Notes: generated from the letters alone by a model not told the origin. Positions 44,650 through 53,575 are shown, counted from the first letter of the stretch. The stretch: 63,498 bases of DNA from Bacillota bacterium (GCA_023436395.1 JAEZJJ010000102.1:1-63498); one strand, 5' to 3'. Numbers and translations: made by a program.

Positions 44650-45606
44650 ATGCCCAAGAAAATCCATGACAAGGGTTATAAGCGAATTCTAACTAAGAAA
44701 AAGCATTTTATTCATATGATACGTAAATATATAGACGCATCTTTAGGGGAGAAAATACTAGAAGAAGATTTAGAAATCATTGATAAGGAGTTTATTCCTA
44801 AAGACTTTAAAGAAAGAGAAGCTGATATTATTTATAAGGCCAAGTTAAGTGGGAGAGAAGTTATTTTCTATATTCTACTAGAATTACAATCTTCCGTAGA
44901 TTATACTATGCCTTTTAGGCTTTTAATGTATATGACAGAATTAGAAAAGCGTATATTTGGCATGGAAGATATTCATACTAGAAGTCAAAAGGATTTTAAG
45001 TTACCACCTGTAGTACCAATAGTTCTATATAATGGTATTGCTAATTGGAATGTAGCAAGAAGCTTTAGTGAGTATACTCAGGCAACATGGGTATGTGATA
45101 GATATACGATAGATTTTGAATACTTTTTTCTGGACCTCAAGGAAAAGAAGAAGGAATTATTGACAAGTACAAATACCCTGATTGATAATATATTTATATT
45201 AGATAGAGCACGCAGTACGGAAGAATTAAAGGGTGCTATAGAGATTGTGATGAGACGACTAAAGGCACTTAATGAAGATGAGCAAATAGACTTAGTCGAC
45301 TGGATTAGAGATGTGCTCATGAAGAAAGCAAAAGACAAGAAGTTAGTAGATGAAGCTTGCTTGGTAATGAAGAAAGGAGATGTGCGTCATATGACTTACG
45401 CAATAGAACGGATTTTTGATGAAGAAAATGCTAAAGCTTTGAAAAAGGGAATAGAGCAAGGAATAGAAAAAGGGATAGAGCAAGAAAAACTAAAGGTGAT
45501 TCACAATTTATTGATGCTTAACATGCCCACAGACCAGATTGCTAAGGTTGTAGAATTAAGTAGAGCAGAGATAGAACAAATTAAAGAAACAAAGATGAGA
45601 CATTAA
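44650..45606 (+). CDS. Rpn-family recombination-promoting nuclease 3
   Basis: A 318-residue Rpn/transposase_31-type protein from a different subfamily than the two upstream ones. Landmarks are HDKGYKRILTKKKHFIHMIR, the PD-(D/E)XK core READIIYKAKL...FYILLELQSSVDYTMPFRLL, and PVVPIVLYNG. The C-terminal helix has KKGIEQGIEKGIEQEK, followed by a predicted small helix-turn-helix. The family is linked to RecA-independent recombination in E. coli. The gene has its own AGGAG site and a terminator immediately after it. Confidence 0.9.
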   Translation: MPKKIHDKGYKRILTKKKHFIHMIRKYIDASLGEKILEEDLEIIDKEFIPKDFKEREADIIYKAKLSGREVIFYILLELQSSVDYTMPFRLLMYMTELEKRIFGMEDIHTRSQKDFKLPPVVPIVLYNGIANWNVARSFSEYTQATWVCDRYTIDFEYFFLDLKEKKKELLTSTNTLIDNIFILDRARSTEELKGAIEIVMRRLKALNEDEQIDLVDWIRDVLMKKAKDKKLVDEACLVMKKGDVRHMTYAIERIFDEENAKALKKGIEQGIEKGIEQEKLKVIHNLLMLNMPTDQIAKVVELSRAEIEQIKETKMRH

Positions 45607-45614
45607 CACAAAGA

Positions 45615-45656
45615 GGCGATAACCAAGTAGAGTAACTACAAGGTTATCGCCTTTCT
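45615..45656. terminator. Bidirectional terminator, repeat family copy 2
   Basis: GGCGATAACC (45615-45624) pairs with GGTTATCGCC (45642-45651). It separates the converging genes at 45606 and 45666. Confidence 0.85.
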
Positions 45657-45665
45657 CTTGTTTAT

Positions 45666-46256
45666 TTAAACTGTTAATTTTGAACCACAGTATTCACATT
45701 CTCCAATATTTCCAACGATTAGATTGTTAGCTCCACAGCAAGAGCATTTTATTATAGCAGTTGGTGCAGCATGTTTCTTAATGATTATTTCTCTTGTTGA
45801 CTCATTAATATAGGCTCCAGAAAAGTAATTTTTATTAATCATTTCTTGTAAGTCTTTTTTCACTATATCATAAGGGGTGTGAGTTGCAGAAGCAATATGA
45901 TCAAGCATATATTCTTGACCATTAACGATAATAGCTATGTACCTTTTGAATTTTTCAGACTTCTTTTTTATCCGATTAGATATATAGAGTAGAAGAACTC
46001 CGGGGGTACCAAACAGTGCCATCCAGATTAAGAAGTCACCAAAGGTAGTCCCACCAAATAGAGCAATTATCCCTAGAGCAGCAATAACAATAAGTACCCA
46101 TCCTACAATTTTTAGTAAGTTAGCAACTAATAATATAGATGTTCTATCCTTTTCAAAACGTATTATGAGTAAGCATAGGCCTATAGGCCAAAATATGATA
46201 AACATAAAAATGATAACTGCCCACGAGTATATAAAACTTAATTTACTATTTTCCAT
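45666..46256 (-). CDS. Membrane protein with C-terminal zinc ribbon
   Basis: A 196-residue protein with three hydrophobic segments (about 10-32, 46-66 and 74-92), a cytoplasmic winged-helix-like region near 105-165 and a C-terminal zinc ribbon C-x2-C...C-x2-C (CSCCGAN, CEYCGSK). No known family is evident. The layout suggests a membrane-anchored regulator. It converges on the Rpn gene at a shared terminator. Confidence 0.7.
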   Translation of the reverse strand: MENSKLSFIYSWAVIIFMFIIFWPIGLCLLIIRFEKDRTSILLVANLLKIVGWVLIVIAALGIIALFGGTTFGDFLIWMALFGTPGVLLLYISNRIKKKSEKFKRYIAIIVNGQEYMLDHIASATHTPYDIVKKDLQEMINKNYFSGAYINESTREIIIKKHAAPTAIIKCSCCGANNLIVGNIGECEYCGSKLTV

Positions 46257-46649
46257 AATATAGAGTCTCCTATTACTATTTTGATAAATTTTCTTGGTAG
46301 TTATTTGTTCTTATAGCATTTAATAAATCATTTAACTAATTCTATTATGGTTATTCATAACCCACCCTTTTAATAATTATTGTTCATCTATTATTATATA
46401 TTATTTATATGAATTTTTCTATTTATTTGAATAGTTGTTTTGGTTTTGGCTTATATCTTAAATATACAAGGATGAGTAGGAGTATAGCCTTTTAAGAAAT
46501 TCTTCAAATAATACTAGAGAATTCCTTTTGGATCACATATGTAGAAGTGAATAGATAATAAAGAGCTACTTGTCTTATTATTATGAATATTTTAAAATTA
46601 GTATAAGTATGATTAGTACAATTAATGCAGTAAATGAAAGGGTGATTCA
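46257..46649. other. Intergenic region with leader copy D
   Basis: About 390 AT-rich bases between divergent genes with no coding frame that I trust. Positions 46513-46551 hold a diverged copy of the leader element at 35105 and 50571. About 100 bases separate it from the lipoprotein start. Confidence 0.5.
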
Positions 46650-48080
46650 ATGAAAGTGATTTACTTGTTATTAGCAATTTTACTTTCCAACACTGCTTGC
46701 ATAAGGCCACCTACATATACAACTACGCCAGCCACTTCAATGAGTAAGCCAAATCCAGAGGCTCCGCTAATAGTAGAAATAAAAGATGAGGATAAACCTG
46801 CAGTGACACAGGTAAGCTTTAAAATGAAAAATACCCAAGGAATAGAGAATGTGGCTTACTTAGAAAATACCTATGGTTTGGATATGCTTTCTTCAGAAGT
46901 GGTGGGTTTAGTAGGAGGGTTAGTTGAGCTAAATGCGACGATACCTATAGAAGATGGAAAGCTTACTTTTAAATATGATGTGAGTAAGTTAGGAAATACA
47001 AAAGAAGAAGATTTAGTGGTAATGCATTTAGATGAAGAAGAACAGTGGTACAATGTGATTACCGATAAGAGTGATGTGGATACTAAGAATCATACAGTAA
47101 CTTGTGAAGTTAAAGAAGATGGCGTTTACTTATTAGAAGATCAACGCATTTGGATTGCTGTTTGGTCAGGTACATATGATCATGAAGAGGAAAAGGTTAT
47201 AGAGATTAATCCTAGTGACTATGATTGGAGAAACTTCTTTAATGCAAAAGATATAGAGAAGATAGTAGATACTTCTTGGTATAAAGCAGAAAAACAGACT
47301 TATCATATTGGAACAGCAGCAGAGCTTGCAGGACTCATTCAGCTGACTAATACGGGGAATGATTTTTATGGTAAAACGATTATCTTAGATAAGGATATTG
47401 ATCTAAAAGGATATGACTGGGCACCTATAGGCTGGAAGAGGCCATCAGATACATGGATCAAAGAAGAAGACTATCCTTTTGGAGGTACTTTGGAGGGGAA
47501 TCATCACTGTATCAAGAATCTTACTATTACATCAGACCAATTTGATGTAGGATTATTTGGAAGAACTACCGATGGTTTTACTGTGAAAAATCTAGGGTTA
47601 GAAAACTGTACGGTTCAAGGCACAATAGGGGTAGGAGGTATAGTGGGAGATAATATCACTAATAAAAAGAATACTGCACCTCAAATGGTGAATTGTTATG
47701 TAAAGGGGAAGGTAAGTGGGGACGCAATGGTAGGGGCTCTTGCAGGTTCTGCTGAATTTATGAAAATAAAAGATTGCTATGCCAGAGCAGATGTTACGGC
47801 TACATGTAATACAGTAGGAGGACTGGTGGGTAGTCTAAGAGGTGGAAAAATAGTGGATTCCTATTTCTCTGGTAAAGCTATTGGAGAAGTTTTAGTTGGT
47901 GCCATCGTTGGAGAAGGAGGCTTTGATGATGGAGATTTCCAATATGAAACAGAAATTACGGGATGTTATTTCAATAGTAACCTTATGCCAGAAGGAACAT
48001 TGTATGGAGGTGGTACTTTTACTAGAGAGACAAAGGAAAAGAACAATAAGTGTGGTAAAAAGATGAGTGAGCAGGAGTAG
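46650..48080 (+). CDS. Putative lipoprotein with GLUG-type repeats
   Basis: A 476-residue exported protein. Residues 1-17 form a signal peptide with a possible lipobox ending in Cys 17 (LSNTAC). The first third is an uncharacterised beta domain. From about residue 220 the HIGTAAELAGLIQL and LDKDIDLKGYDWAPIG elements introduce GLUG repeats, seen as GGIVGDN, GALAGSA, VGGLVGSLRGGKI and VGAIVGEGGF. GLUG repeats are typical of surface adhesins and polysaccharide-binding proteins. The protein ends shortly after the last repeat, so it may be a short family member. AAAGGGTG precedes the ATG. Confidence 0.8.
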   Translation: MKVIYLLLAILLSNTACIRPPTYTTTPATSMSKPNPEAPLIVEIKDEDKPAVTQVSFKMKNTQGIENVAYLENTYGLDMLSSEVVGLVGGLVELNATIPIEDGKLTFKYDVSKLGNTKEEDLVVMHLDEEEQWYNVITDKSDVDTKNHTVTCEVKEDGVYLLEDQRIWIAVWSGTYDHEEEKVIEINPSDYDWRNFFNAKDIEKIVDTSWYKAEKQTYHIGTAAELAGLIQLTNTGNDFYGKTIILDKDIDLKGYDWAPIGWKRPSDTWIKEEDYPFGGTLEGNHHCIKNLTITSDQFDVGLFGRTTDGFTVKNLGLENCTVQGTIGVGGIVGDNITNKKNTAPQMVNCYVKGKVSGDAMVGALAGSAEFMKIKDCYARADVTATCNTVGGLVGSLRGGKIVDSYFSGKAIGEVLVGAIVGEGGFDDGDFQYETEITGCYFNSNLMPEGTLYGGGTFTRETKEKNNKCGKKMSEQE

Positions 48081-48143
48081 ACGGACAAATGTATCAAAGC
48101 AGAGATAAGACTTGGAAGTTAGAGTCATAATGGGGGAAGAAAT

Positions 48144-48683
48144 ATGTATAAAGAGATTATAGCATTTTTATTAATTTTAACTTTGGGATGTATTATTAAG
48201 AAGGTAAAGCATCCTAAGTCTGTATCAGGAAATTTTTTGTGGTTAATTATTTATAACGATGTAATAATGGGTCTAAGTTTCATAAATATTTATTTTCCTA
48301 GCCCTGGATATGATGCATCTATAGGAAATCCAACTTTAGGTTATATCCCACTGGAACTTATAATTTTAAGTGGTATACCTTTGCTTATGATAGGTGTTGT
48401 TCTTAAGACAATATATTTTACAAGTAATCAAGAAGTCATCTATGATGACGATGAGAGGAGGGGGAAAGGGAGAATCAAGAAATGGTTTAAAGAGTCAGTA
48501 GGGAGCATGATTTATATCGTGATTAGTATTTTTCCTGTAAGCTTTACTTTATTACTAGGTTTATATCATTTTAAAATCATCAAAGTAGAAGCAGGGGGAG
48601 GTATGGCGATGTGTATAGTTTTAGCTATCTTAGTGCCATTCATTCCAAGGATATATGATCTAAGGTATATCAATATTAAGTAA
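48144..48683 (+). CDS. Hypothetical multi-pass membrane protein
   Basis: A 179-residue protein with about five hydrophobic segments and one cytoplasmic charged loop (DDDERRGKGRIKKW, near 100-113). I do not recognise the family. A GGGGGAAG site precedes the ATG and the gene follows the lipoprotein by 63 bases, so they may be co-transcribed to the terminator at 48686. Confidence 0.65.
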   Translation: MYKEIIAFLLILTLGCIIKKVKHPKSVSGNFLWLIIYNDVIMGLSFINIYFPSPGYDASIGNPTLGYIPLELIILSGIPLLMIGVVLKTIYFTSNQEVIYDDDERRGKGRIKKWFKESVGSMIYIVISIFPVSFTLLLGLYHFKIIKVEAGGGMAMCIVLAILVPFIPRIYDLRYINIK

Positions 48684-48685
48684 TA

Positions 48686-48730
48686 AGAAGGCGATGACCA
48701 AGTAGAGTAACTACTGGGTTATCGCCTTCT
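48686..48730. terminator. Bidirectional terminator, repeat family copy 3
   Basis: AGAAGGCGATGACC (48686-48699) pairs with GGGTTATCGCCTTCT (48716-48730) with one G-U type mismatch. The loop is nearly the same as in copy 2 (45615). It lies between converging genes. Confidence 0.85.
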
Positions 48731-48732
48731 AA

Positions 48733-49362
48733 CTATTTTTCGATACGTTTTTTCCAATCTGCCCTAAGAGGCTCTTTACATACTCGCACTTGCTCTAGGG
48801 TATCAGCTATGACTTCATAATTGAGGGCAACACCCTGTGCATTATTTTCATATGTAACAGCCCGATCTTCTTTGATCCCTAATTTACTAGCTTCGGCAAT
48901 AGCATCTATATTGGCACCCATGAAGAGAAACTCCCAATGGTATTTTTCTGTTTGATGTTTAATAATTTGTTGAACTTTGGAGTAGGAGTATTCTTTGCTA
49001 GCATTTTCTAGACCATCTGTGGTGATAATAAAGATGACTTTTTCTGGACGGTAATCTTCAGTAGTATGTTTCAGTGTATGGACTAGTTGATGAATGGTTT
49101 TACCTATGGCATCTAGTAAGGCAGTACATCCTCTCACATAGTATTCTTTATCCGTTATAGGGCAAATCCCTTCTAGTGGGATGCGGTGGTGCAAGAGTTC
49201 ATATTGATCGTCAAAAAGCACAGTAGTCACTCTTGCTTCTCCTGGTACTTTCTTTTGTTTGGCAAGCATAGCATTAAAGCCTCCTATGGTGTCACTTTCT
49301 AAGTCTCCCATAGAGCCACTACGATCTAAAATAAAAATAATTTCAGTTAATCCTTCTTTCAT
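48733..49362 (-). CDS. VWA-domain protein
   Basis: A 209-residue von Willebrand factor A domain. The MIDAS motif is DRSGSM near 13-18, with the conserved Thr in GGCTALLDAIG and the Asp in ITTDGLENAS near 115. It has no signal peptide, so it is cytoplasmic. An AAGGAGG site precedes the start. It follows the macro-domain gene on the same strand, 78 bases apart, but a small hairpin separates them. A role with TerD-like or ADP-ribose-linked stress systems is possible but not shown. Confidence 0.88.
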   Translation of the reverse strand: MKEGLTEIIFILDRSGSMGDLESDTIGGFNAMLAKQKKVPGEARVTTVLFDDQYELLHHRIPLEGICPITDKEYYVRGCTALLDAIGKTIHQLVHTLKHTTEDYRPEKVIFIITTDGLENASKEYSYSKVQQIIKHQTEKYHWEFLFMGANIDAIAEASKLGIKEDRAVTYENNAQGVALNYEVIADTLEQVRVCKEPLRADWKKRIEK

Positions 49363-49418
49363 GTTTTATTCCTCCTTATTACTGGTTAAATGAATTATAC
49401 AGTTTAAGAGAGAATAAA

Positions 49419-49440
49419 AGGTCGCTTAGAAAGCGACATT
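49419..49440 (-). terminator. Small hairpin after the macro-domain gene
   Basis: GTCGCTT pairs with AAGCGAC around a four-base loop, followed by TTTTATT on the minus strand. It may attenuate read-through into the VWA gene. Confidence 0.6.
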
Positions 49441-50433
49441 TTAGGCACTACCGAGTAAAGGCTGTTCAAAGTAAAAAAGAGTTTCGTTAATGGTAAAGAG
49501 GTCATATTGTTGGCGTTCAATGAAAAAGCGTATAATAACATCTCCTTTATGACTCATGGTGAGCGCATAACCTGCCTTTTCTAATAAGACTTTTGTTTCT
49601 TCTAGAGAAAGTTCTAGGGCAATGGCTAGAGCAAGTACCGTGGTCTTCTTTGGCAAGTAAGCTTTTTGTGTACGAATTTTAGAGAAAAGTTTACGGTCAA
49701 TATTTGCTTTTTTATATACTTCTACATCTGTGTAGCCCTTTTCATCAATGAGCCTTAGCAGTGTTTCGCTAAAGCTTTCCTCTATTTCATCTAGCAAGGT
49801 TTCTAAATGAGCGTTAATAGGGAGAGAGGCTTGTGAGCTCATACACTCTTCAACCATAAATACTTCATTTCGAAGCCTTCTTTTATCATAGCATTTTCTA
49901 CGGTCTTCAAAGTAGTAGTCAATATAATGAGTAATGTGATCGTAGAGTGTTTCGCTGAGGGTAACAGCCTTCCTGTCATAAACCACTAGATAAATAGACA
50001 TCTCATTATTTTCAAGGAAGGCTTTAATGGTAGAGGTGGCAATTTTAAGGGCATCTTCCTTTGGATAGCCATAAATACCGGCTGATAGAAGTGGAAAAGC
50101 AATGGAGCTAAGCTTCTTTTCTTTGGCGAGTTCTAGAGCATGGGTGTAAGCGCTTGCTAAGAGAGTAGCTTCTCCTTTAGTGCCATCTTCCCAAATAGGA
50201 CCTACAGCATGAATAATATATTTGGCTTTTGAATCATACCCTTCCGTTATAACTGCCTTACCAGTAGGGCAGTAGCCAATTTGATTACAAGCTTCTTGCA
50301 ATTGACTAGCTCCTGCAGCTTTAAAAATAGCACCACACACACCGCCGCCCATAAGGAGTCTAGGATTAGCAGCATTTACAATAGCTTCCGTTTTCATATG
50401 ACAAATATCATTATGTACAATTTGAAATGGCAT
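49441..50433 (-). CDS. Macro domain-HTH fusion protein
   Basis: A 330-residue two-domain protein. Residues 1-165 are a macro domain: VNAANPRLLMGGGVCGAIF near 20-38, GKAVITEGY and YIIHAVGPIW, and the PLLSAGIYGYP loop. The GDI motif is replaced by NDI. Such domains bind or hydrolyse ADP-ribose derivatives. The C-terminal 120 residues include an XRE-like helix-turn-helix region (TDVEVYKKANIDRKLFSKI near 240-258, then ALAIALELSLEE). The combination suggests ADP-ribose-dependent control of DNA or partner binding. AGGAGGATG precedes the ATG. Confidence 0.88.
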   Translation of the reverse strand: MPFQIVHNDICHMKTEAIVNAANPRLLMGGGVCGAIFKAAGASQLQEACNQIGYCPTGKAVITEGYDSKAKYIIHAVGPIWEDGTKGEATLLASAYTHALELAKEKKLSSIAFPLLSAGIYGYPKEDALKIATSTIKAFLENNEMSIYLVVYDRKAVTLSETLYDHITHYIDYYFEDRRKCYDKRRLRNEVFMVEECMSSQASLPINAHLETLLDEIEESFSETLLRLIDEKGYTDVEVYKKANIDRKLFSKIRTQKAYLPKKTTVLALAIALELSLEETKVLLEKAGYALTMSHKGDVIIRFFIERQQYDLFTINETLFYFEQPLLGSA

Positions 50434-50537
50434 AGTTCATCCTCCTTTATATTTAAGCTTATTATAATCTATTTTGATTAAGAAGGCAGCCTTTGCTTAT
50501 TTTACCTAATGCAGTATATGGCTTATTAAAAAATTAA

Positions 50538-50610
50538 AAGGTGATCGTCTTTTCTATTTTTCAAAATAGCACTAGGGAATCACCTTTTTCATCACATATA
50601 TAGAAGTGAA
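50538..50610 (+). repeat. Leader element copy C with hairpin
   Basis: The 40-base core (50571-50610) matches copy B at 38 positions. AAGGTGAT (50538-50545) pairs with ATCACCTT (50579-50586), and an inner CTATTTT/AAAATAG stem sits within, followed by TTTTT. That resembles a terminator placed before the DUF1659 start. Copy B lacks the outer arm, so the pairing may not be functional. Confidence 0.6.
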
Positions 50611-50633
50611 TAGGTAATAAGGAGGTGAAAAAA

Positions 50634-50828
50634 ATGGCAATTACAGCAGATGTTAAAAACGTTAAAGTATCGCTTAAGCTTGCAAAGGGTAGTCAAACCA
50701 TATCCGATTGCAGCAAAACTGCTTCAGTAGAAGGTCTCTATACAGTAGCTATAGCTGTAGCAGGGTTACTTAATGAAGAGCTTGAAGCAGTAACTAAGGT
50801 AGAAGAAACTTCTCTTATTGAAGAGTAA
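50634..50828 (+). CDS. DUF1659-family small protein (cassette 2)
   Basis: A 64-residue near-duplicate of the protein at 35170-35364, differing mainly at VEGLYT versus FEGLYG. GGAGGTG at 50621 supports ATG 50634. Function is unknown. It is paired with the DUF2922 gene 36 bases downstream, exactly as in cassette 1, so the whole unit was duplicated about 15 kb apart. Confidence 0.8.
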   Translation: MAITADVKNVKVSLKLAKGSQTISDCSKTASVEGLYTVAIAVAGLLNEELEAVTKVEETSLIEE

Positions 50829-50864
50829 GGGGCTACCTATTTTTAAGGAAAGGAGGGAATACTT

Positions 50865-51092
50865 ATGGCAGAAATCACAAAGAGAAATCTTGTACTTACT
50901 TTTGCATCAGGTGCTGGTAAGGAAGTAAAACTTACGCTCACTAAGCCAAAAGAAGGTCTTACAGGAAGTGAAATCAATACAGCAATGACAGAAATCATTG
51001 CAGCCAATGCTTTAGGTGAAGACGGTTTAGTAAGCAAAAAAGTTGATGCTAAATACGTTGTTCAACAAACAGAAGCAATCACTCTTGCATAA
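50865..51092 (+). CDS. DUF2922-family small protein (cassette 2)
   Basis: A 75-residue DUF2922 protein, about 90 percent identical to the one at 35401-35628, with KKNL/KRNL, AT/AS and D/E exchanges. AAGGAGGGA precedes the start. The two cassettes keep the same gene order and 36-base spacing, but their terminators differ completely. The activity is unknown. Confidence 0.82.
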   Translation: MAEITKRNLVLTFASGAGKEVKLTLTKPKEGLTGSEINTAMTEIIAANALGEDGLVSKKVDAKYVVQQTEAITLA

Positions 51093-51106
51093 TGAAATGA
51101 CATAGA

Positions 51107-51152
51107 GGCTGCTATACATACTAGCTCAGGCGAATATGTATAGCAGCCTTTT
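51107..51152 (+). terminator. Terminator of cassette 2
   Basis: GGCTGCTATACATA (51107-51120) pairs perfectly with TATGTATAGCAGCC (51135-51148), followed by TTTT. Confidence 0.88.
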
Positions 51153-51342
51153 CATATATAAGTTACTACAATAAATATAAAAACAGAAGATATCATGGGG
51201 GAAGAAAGCTAATGGGAATGTTTCAACATTTTTTATTTCCTAAGATAATTCATAAAGAGGACTCATACAATGAATAGAAGCCGTTTATAAGTAAGTTTTC
51301 CTCTTAGAGGATAGCTATTAATATGTATGAGGAGGTCTTCAT

Positions 51343-53568
51343 ATGTCACAAAGTAAGTGTCCTGTTACAGGAAATACAGATAAGATGAGAAGGCAAGGAA
51401 ATTCTAATAAAGATTGGTGGCCCGATGAACTCAATCTAGAGATGCTCCGTCAAAATTCGTCTCTCAGTGATCCTATGTCTAAGGACTTTGACTATGCAAA
51501 GGCATTTGAAAAGTTGGATTTAACCAAGGTGAAAGAAGACTTGTATAAGCTGATGACAGATTCCAAGGAGTGGTGGCCTGCAGACTATGGTAACTATGGC
51601 CCTTTTTTTATTCGTATGGCGTGGCATAGTGCAGGGACTTATAGGGTAGGAGATGGTAGAGGGGGTGGCAGTAGAGGGACTCAAAGGCTTGCTCCACTGA
51701 ATAGTTGGCCTGATAATGTGAATCTGGATAAAGCCAGAAGACTACTTTGGCCAATTAAGCAAAAGTATGGCAATAAACTTTCGTGGGGAGATTTGATGAT
51801 TTTAACAGGCAATTGTGCCTTGGAAGTCATGGGTCTTAAGACGATTGGCTTTGGAGGTGGGCGTGAAGATGTATGGGAACCACAGAAGGATGTGTATTGG
51901 GGAAGTGAGAAGGTATGGCTAGGAGCTGATCGTGAGCAAGAGCTTGGAAATCTTGAGAATCCTCTTGCAGCTACTCAAATGGGACTTATATATGTGAATC
52001 CAGAAGGCCCTAATGGGGAGCCAGACCCTCTTAAGGCTGCTCAGGATATAAGAGTGACCTTTAGCCGTATGGCTATGAATGATGAAGAAACAGTAGCCCT
52101 AATAGCAGGGGGGCATACTTTTGGAAAGTGCCACGGAGCTGCACCAGCCACTTATCTTGGGCCAGTACCAGAGGCAGCGCCTATCGAGGAGCAAGACTTA
52201 GGGTGGAAAAATAGCTTTGGAACAGGTAATGGGGATGATACTATAGGTAGTGGGATTGAGGGGGCTTGGAAACCGCATCCTGTGAATTGGGATATGGGTT
52301 ATCTAACCACATTATTCAAATATGAATGGGAGCTTGTAAAAAGTCCAGCTGGAGCACATCAATGGTTAGCAAAGGATGTAGAGCCTATGGATATGGTAGA
52401 GGATGCTCATGATAAGACAAAGAAGCATCGCCCTATGATGACTACTGCTGATTTGGGCCTTCGCCATGATCCGATATATGCGCGCATTGGCAGAGCTTAT
52501 TTGAAGAATCCAAAGCAGTTTGAGGAGGCATTTGCTAAGGCATGGTTTAAGCTAACACATAGAGATATGGGACCTATCTCAAGATACCTTGGGCCAGAGG
52601 TGCCAAAGGAAATATTTATTTGGCAAGACCCTATTCCAAAACGTACTTATAGACTTATAAATAAAAAGGATATCACACTGTTAAAGAAAATGTTAATGAC
52701 CTCAGGCTTATCTAGTTGTGACCTTGTAAAAACGGCTTGGGCAGCAGCTTCATGCTTTAGAGGGTCTGACAGGCGAGGCGGTGCAAATGGTGGAAGACTA
52801 AGACTCCTACCTCAAAACGAGTGGGAAGTGAATGAGCCAGATCAGCTTAGCAAGGTATTGGATGTCCTTAAAAAGATACAATCCAGCTTTAATGCACGTT
52901 ATAAAGACACCAAAGTATCCGTAGCCGACCTTATCGTTCTAGGAGGCTGTGTAGGTATTGAGCAAGGGGCAAAAAATGCAGGTTATGTCATTGAAGTACC
53001 CTTTTTACCAGGACGAACGGATACCTCACAGGAGATGACAGATATCAAATCTTTTGAAGCACTTGAGCCTAAGGCAGATGGCTTTAGAAATTATATCAAT
53101 GAAAAATATCTAAAAGGGGAATATGTCAAGGAGAAGTATCTTAGAATGCCAGAGGAGATGCTTGTTGATAAAGCTCAGCTTTTAACTTTGACAGTGCCAG
53201 AAATGGTTGTCTTAATAGGTGGCATGCGCGTACTAGGTGCTAACTATAAGGATAGGGAAGAAGGGGTATTTACACATAGAAAAGGTTATTTGACCAATGA
53301 TTTCTTTGTCAATCTCCTAGATATGGATACGGTATGGCAACCAATCCCTAAGCAAGCTTATGTATTTGAAGGAAGAGAGCGAAATACGGGCAATCTCAAG
53401 TGGAAGGCTACAAGAGTAGATCTTATTTTAGGATCAAATTCACAGCTTCGTGCAGTCGCAGAGGTATATGGTTCCAAAGATAATGAGAAAAAATTTGTGA
53501 AAGACTTTATAGAGGCATGGAATAAAGTCATGAATGCAGACAGGTTTGATATTAACGGAAATAAATAA
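51343..53568 (+). CDS. katG: Catalase-peroxidase KatG
   Basis: A full-length (741 residues) bifunctional heme enzyme that degrades hydrogen peroxide and has broad peroxidase activity. The distal site is RMAWHSAGTYR near 90, the Trp-Tyr-Met adduct residues lie in MAWH, LIYVNPEGP and RMAMND, and the proximal His is in AGGHTFGKCHG. The second, heme-less peroxidase-like domain follows from about 430. A GAGGAGG site precedes the ATG. The upstream 190 bases include a possible 21-codon peptide (51211-51276) but no PerR box that I could identify. It is an aerotolerance gene in an anaerobe-like genome. Confidence 0.97.
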   Translation: MSQSKCPVTGNTDKMRRQGNSNKDWWPDELNLEMLRQNSSLSDPMSKDFDYAKAFEKLDLTKVKEDLYKLMTDSKEWWPADYGNYGPFFIRMAWHSAGTYRVGDGRGGGSRGTQRLAPLNSWPDNVNLDKARRLLWPIKQKYGNKLSWGDLMILTGNCALEVMGLKTIGFGGGREDVWEPQKDVYWGSEKVWLGADREQELGNLENPLAATQMGLIYVNPEGPNGEPDPLKAAQDIRVTFSRMAMNDEETVALIAGGHTFGKCHGAAPATYLGPVPEAAPIEEQDLGWKNSFGTGNGDDTIGSGIEGAWKPHPVNWDMGYLTTLFKYEWELVKSPAGAHQWLAKDVEPMDMVEDAHDKTKKHRPMMTTADLGLRHDPIYARIGRAYLKNPKQFEEAFAKAWFKLTHRDMGPISRYLGPEVPKEIFIWQDPIPKRTYRLINKKDITLLKKMLMTSGLSSCDLVKTAWAAASCFRGSDRRGGANGGRLRLLPQNEWEVNEPDQLSKVLDVLKKIQSSFNARYKDTKVSVADLIVLGGCVGIEQGAKNAGYVIEVPFLPGRTDTSQEMTDIKSFEALEPKADGFRNYINEKYLKGEYVKEKYLRMPEEMLVDKAQLLTLTVPEMVVLIGGMRVLGANYKDREEGVFTHRKGYLTNDFFVNLLDMDTVWQPIPKQAYVFEGRERNTGNLKWKATRVDLILGSNSQLRAVAEVYGSKDNEKKFVKDFIEAWNKVMNADRFDINGNK

Positions 53569-53575
53569 AAGAGAT

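Noticed and set aside
51177..51342. PerR operator and small peptide upstream of katG
   Set aside because: No good PerR palindrome is present, and the 21-codon frame (51211-51276) has no independent support, so neither is listed as a feature.
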